This document shows, in pieces, positions 4,396-5,788 of a stretch of DNA of 5,788 nt. The notes beneath the pieces are model-generated. The model did not search any database. It had not been told where the DNA came from and saw nothing but the letters and a program-made list of their open reading frames with translations. Made by a program: the position numbers and the translations under genes. How positions within the stretch are numbered: the first letter of the stretch is position 1; every line of letters starts with the position of its first letter. Source of the DNA: Acidobacteriota bacterium (GTDB taxonomy: Bacteria; Acidobacteriota; Terriglobia; Terriglobales; Acidobacteriaceae); the NCBI GenBank assembly GCA_021780095.1, contig JAJXZK010000356.1:1-5788 (forward strand), written 5' to 3'.

Positions 4396-5788
4396 ATGGA
4401 ATCTTCAACCAGCTCGGCGGTAGCAGGCGGCGCTCCACCATCAACCGGGCTGGTACGCGGCATTGGCCTGACCACGGCCATCAATCTGAACGTGCTGAAC
4501 ATGATTGGCGTGGGCCCTTTCATCACGCTGCCGCTGATGGTGGTCGCGCTGGGAAACCGCGCCATCCTGGGATGGATTTTCGGAGCGATCCTTGCCCTGT
4601 GCGATGGCATGGTCTGGGCTGAACTAGGAACACGTTTTCCGGAGTCGGGCGGCAGCTATTTATATCTGAATCGCCTGTACGGCGTGCAGCGGTGGGGACG
4701 CCTGCTGTCCTTCCTCTATATATGGCAACTGACGTTTAGCGCACCGTTATCGACGGCGTCAGGAGCCGTGGGACTATCGCAATATGCGGCCTACTTATGG
4801 CCGAAGCTGAATCTTTCCTGGTTCAACTACGACATTGGACTCGGCTGGTTTCACGTTCACCTTGCGGTGACGCTGGGCTCCCTGGTCGCGATGATGGCGT
4901 GCGGCCTGGCAACGTTCCTGATCTATAACGGCATTCAAGCGGTGGGGCGAATTTCACGCGTCTTGTCAGTCGGCGTATTGCTGGCCATCGTGTGGGTGAT
5001 TGTTTCTGGGCTGGCTCACATGGGTGCGGCGAGCGGACCCGGTGCATTTTCTGCGGAGCGCGGTGTCGGCGGGTTCAGCGCTGGTTTGCTGATCGCAATC
5101 TATAACTACGGCGGTTATTACAACATTTGCTTTCTCGCAGGCGAGGTGAAAGACCCGCGACGCATTATTCCGCGCGCCATCTTCTGGTCGATCCTGATAG
5201 TTGCCAGCCTGTATGTGTTCTTGAATATCAGCGTGTTGCAGGTAATCCCGGTGCATGAGTTTATGAAGCCGGGAGCAATCGCCACGCGGGGCTCAGTGAT
5301 CGCGGTCGTCATGCAGCGCCTCTACGGAGCGTGGGCGGGCAAGGCGATGGCGGTGTTGATTGTGTGGACCGCATTTGCATCGGTGTTTGCGGTGCTGCTG
5401 GGATACTCTCGCGTGCCGTATGCGGCGGCGGTCGATAAAAATTACTTTGCCAGCTTCGCTACCTTGCACAAGACGAAACACTTCCCTACTGTGTCCTTGC
5501 TGGTGTTGGGTGCGGTGTCAGTCTTCTTCTGCTTATTCCGGTTGCCGGACCTGATCGCGGCGCTCATCATCACGCGCATCGTATTTCAGTTCCTATTGCA
5601 GGCGGTGGGGCTGGTGGCGTTTCGCAGTCGCCTGGGAGGACAGCGCAACCCTTTCAAAATGACTTTGTACCCCATTCCGGCATTGCTGGCCATCGCGGGA
5701 TTCTTATTTGTGTTGATTCACGGCAAGAATCTTTCAAGAGAAATTGAATTCGCGACGGGCCTGTTGCTAACCGGGTTGATGATTTACG
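4396..5788 (+). CDS. APC-superfamily amino acid permease (3' partial)
   Basis: This is an inner-membrane secondary transporter of the amino acid-polyamine-organocation superfamily, probably importing or exchanging amino acids with H+ or another amino acid. The frame runs without a stop from ATG to the window edge, giving 464 codons. A short hydrophilic N-terminus (1-20, Ser/Ala/Gly/Pro-rich) precedes TM1 (about 24-50). TM1 carries NMIGVGPFITLP (35-46) where the family often has a GxGIF-type unwound helix. FPESGGSYLYL (81-91), after TM2, is a typical APC signature. TM6 (about 225-247) ends in AGEVKDPRRIIPRA (248-261), the conserved post-TM6 E-x-x-x-P-x-x-x-I-P-R-A segment. Further hydrophobic spans lie near 100-134, 151-176, 186-207, 262-284, 315-340, 365-382, 386-410 and 422-441. 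A last one begins near 452, which suggests TM12 is cut by the edge and only a short tail is missing. The start is supported by AAGGA 5 nt upstream. Substrate cannot be read from sequence. Confidence 0.9.
   Translation, partial: MESSTSSAVAGGAPPSTGLVRGIGLTTAINLNVLNMIGVGPFITLPLMVVALGNRAILGWIFGAILALCDGMVWAELGTRFPESGGSYLYLNRLYGVQRWGRLLSFLYIWQLTFSAPLSTASGAVGLSQYAAYLWPKLNLSWFNYDIGLGWFHVHLAVTLGSLVAMMACGLATFLIYNGIQAVGRISRVLSVGVLLAIVWVIVSGLAHMGAASGPGAFSAERGVGGFSAGLLIAIYNYGGYYNICFLAGEVKDPRRIIPRAIFWSILIVASLYVFLNISVLQVIPVHEFMKPGAIATRGSVIAVVMQRLYGAWAGKAMAVLIVWTAFASVFAVLLGYSRVPYAAAVDKNYFASFATLHKTKHFPTVSLLVLGAVSVFFCLFRLPDLIAALIITRIVFQFLLQAVGLVAFRSRLGGQRNPFKMTLYPIPALLAIAGFLFVLIHGKNLSREIEFATGLLLTGLMIY

Noticed and set aside
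4326..5481. Several minus-strand open frames of 62-96 codons opposite the permease gene
   Set aside because: All are antisense to a membrane protein with unmistakable APC motifs; their translations are Arg/His/Pro-rich and overlap one another.
1..5788. An undescribed defence, mobile or biosynthetic system
   Set aside because: All four genes belong to known families with intact motifs. No toxin-antitoxin pair, transposase, repeat array or unexplained conserved frame is visible.

Overview
The window looks like an ordinary chromosomal segment of a moderately GC-rich Gram-negative-type bacterium. My best guess is a soil Acidobacteriota (Terriglobia/Koribacter-like). This rests on general resemblance only: a fused-type methylenetetrahydrofolate reductase, a very large secreted PIG-L/LmbE protein, and an interspersed-repeat-like spacer of a style I associate with that group. 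I could not run a search to confirm it. There are no RNA genes, CRISPR arrays, transposases, phage genes or clear signs of recent transfer.

Layout. (1) Positions 1-1058, plus strand: the methylenetetrahydrofolate reductase module of folate/methionine one-carbon metabolism. The reading frame is still open at the left edge and no plausible start with a ribosome binding site exists inside the window, so this is probably the C-terminal half of a bifunctional homocysteine S-methyltransferase/MTHFR protein. (2) Positions 1045-1296, plus strand: xseB, the small subunit of exonuclease VII. It starts at TTG inside the end of the previous gene and is probably translationally coupled to it. (3) Positions 1297-1387: a convergent spacer with two overlapping perfect palindromes inside what looks like an interspersed repeat. 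(4) Positions 1388-4219, minus strand: one large gene for a predicted exported multidomain PIG-L/LmbE deacetylase-like protein (943 aa from the preferred ATG). It has an intact AHPDDE metal/catalytic motif, a later HxxH, a beta-sandwich middle resembling the NEW3 domain, and a ThuA/glutamine-amidotransferase-like C-terminal domain without a nucleophilic cysteine. (5) Positions 4220-4395: a divergent promoter region with a 7-bp inverted repeat and weak promoter-like elements. (6) Positions 4396-5788, plus strand: an APC-superfamily amino acid permease, cut off by the right edge after 464 codons.

How they fit together. The first two genes form a housekeeping operon-like pair with no obvious functional link. 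The secreted deacetylase-like protein and the permease are divergently transcribed from a shared 176-bp region. Co-regulation, for example export of a hydrolase and uptake of a product, is possible but is inference only. I do not see a strong candidate for a new biological system. The points most worth checking are the fused MTHFR, the composite architecture of the LmbE protein, the overlapping palindromes at 1339-1358, and the inverted repeat at 4315-4331.
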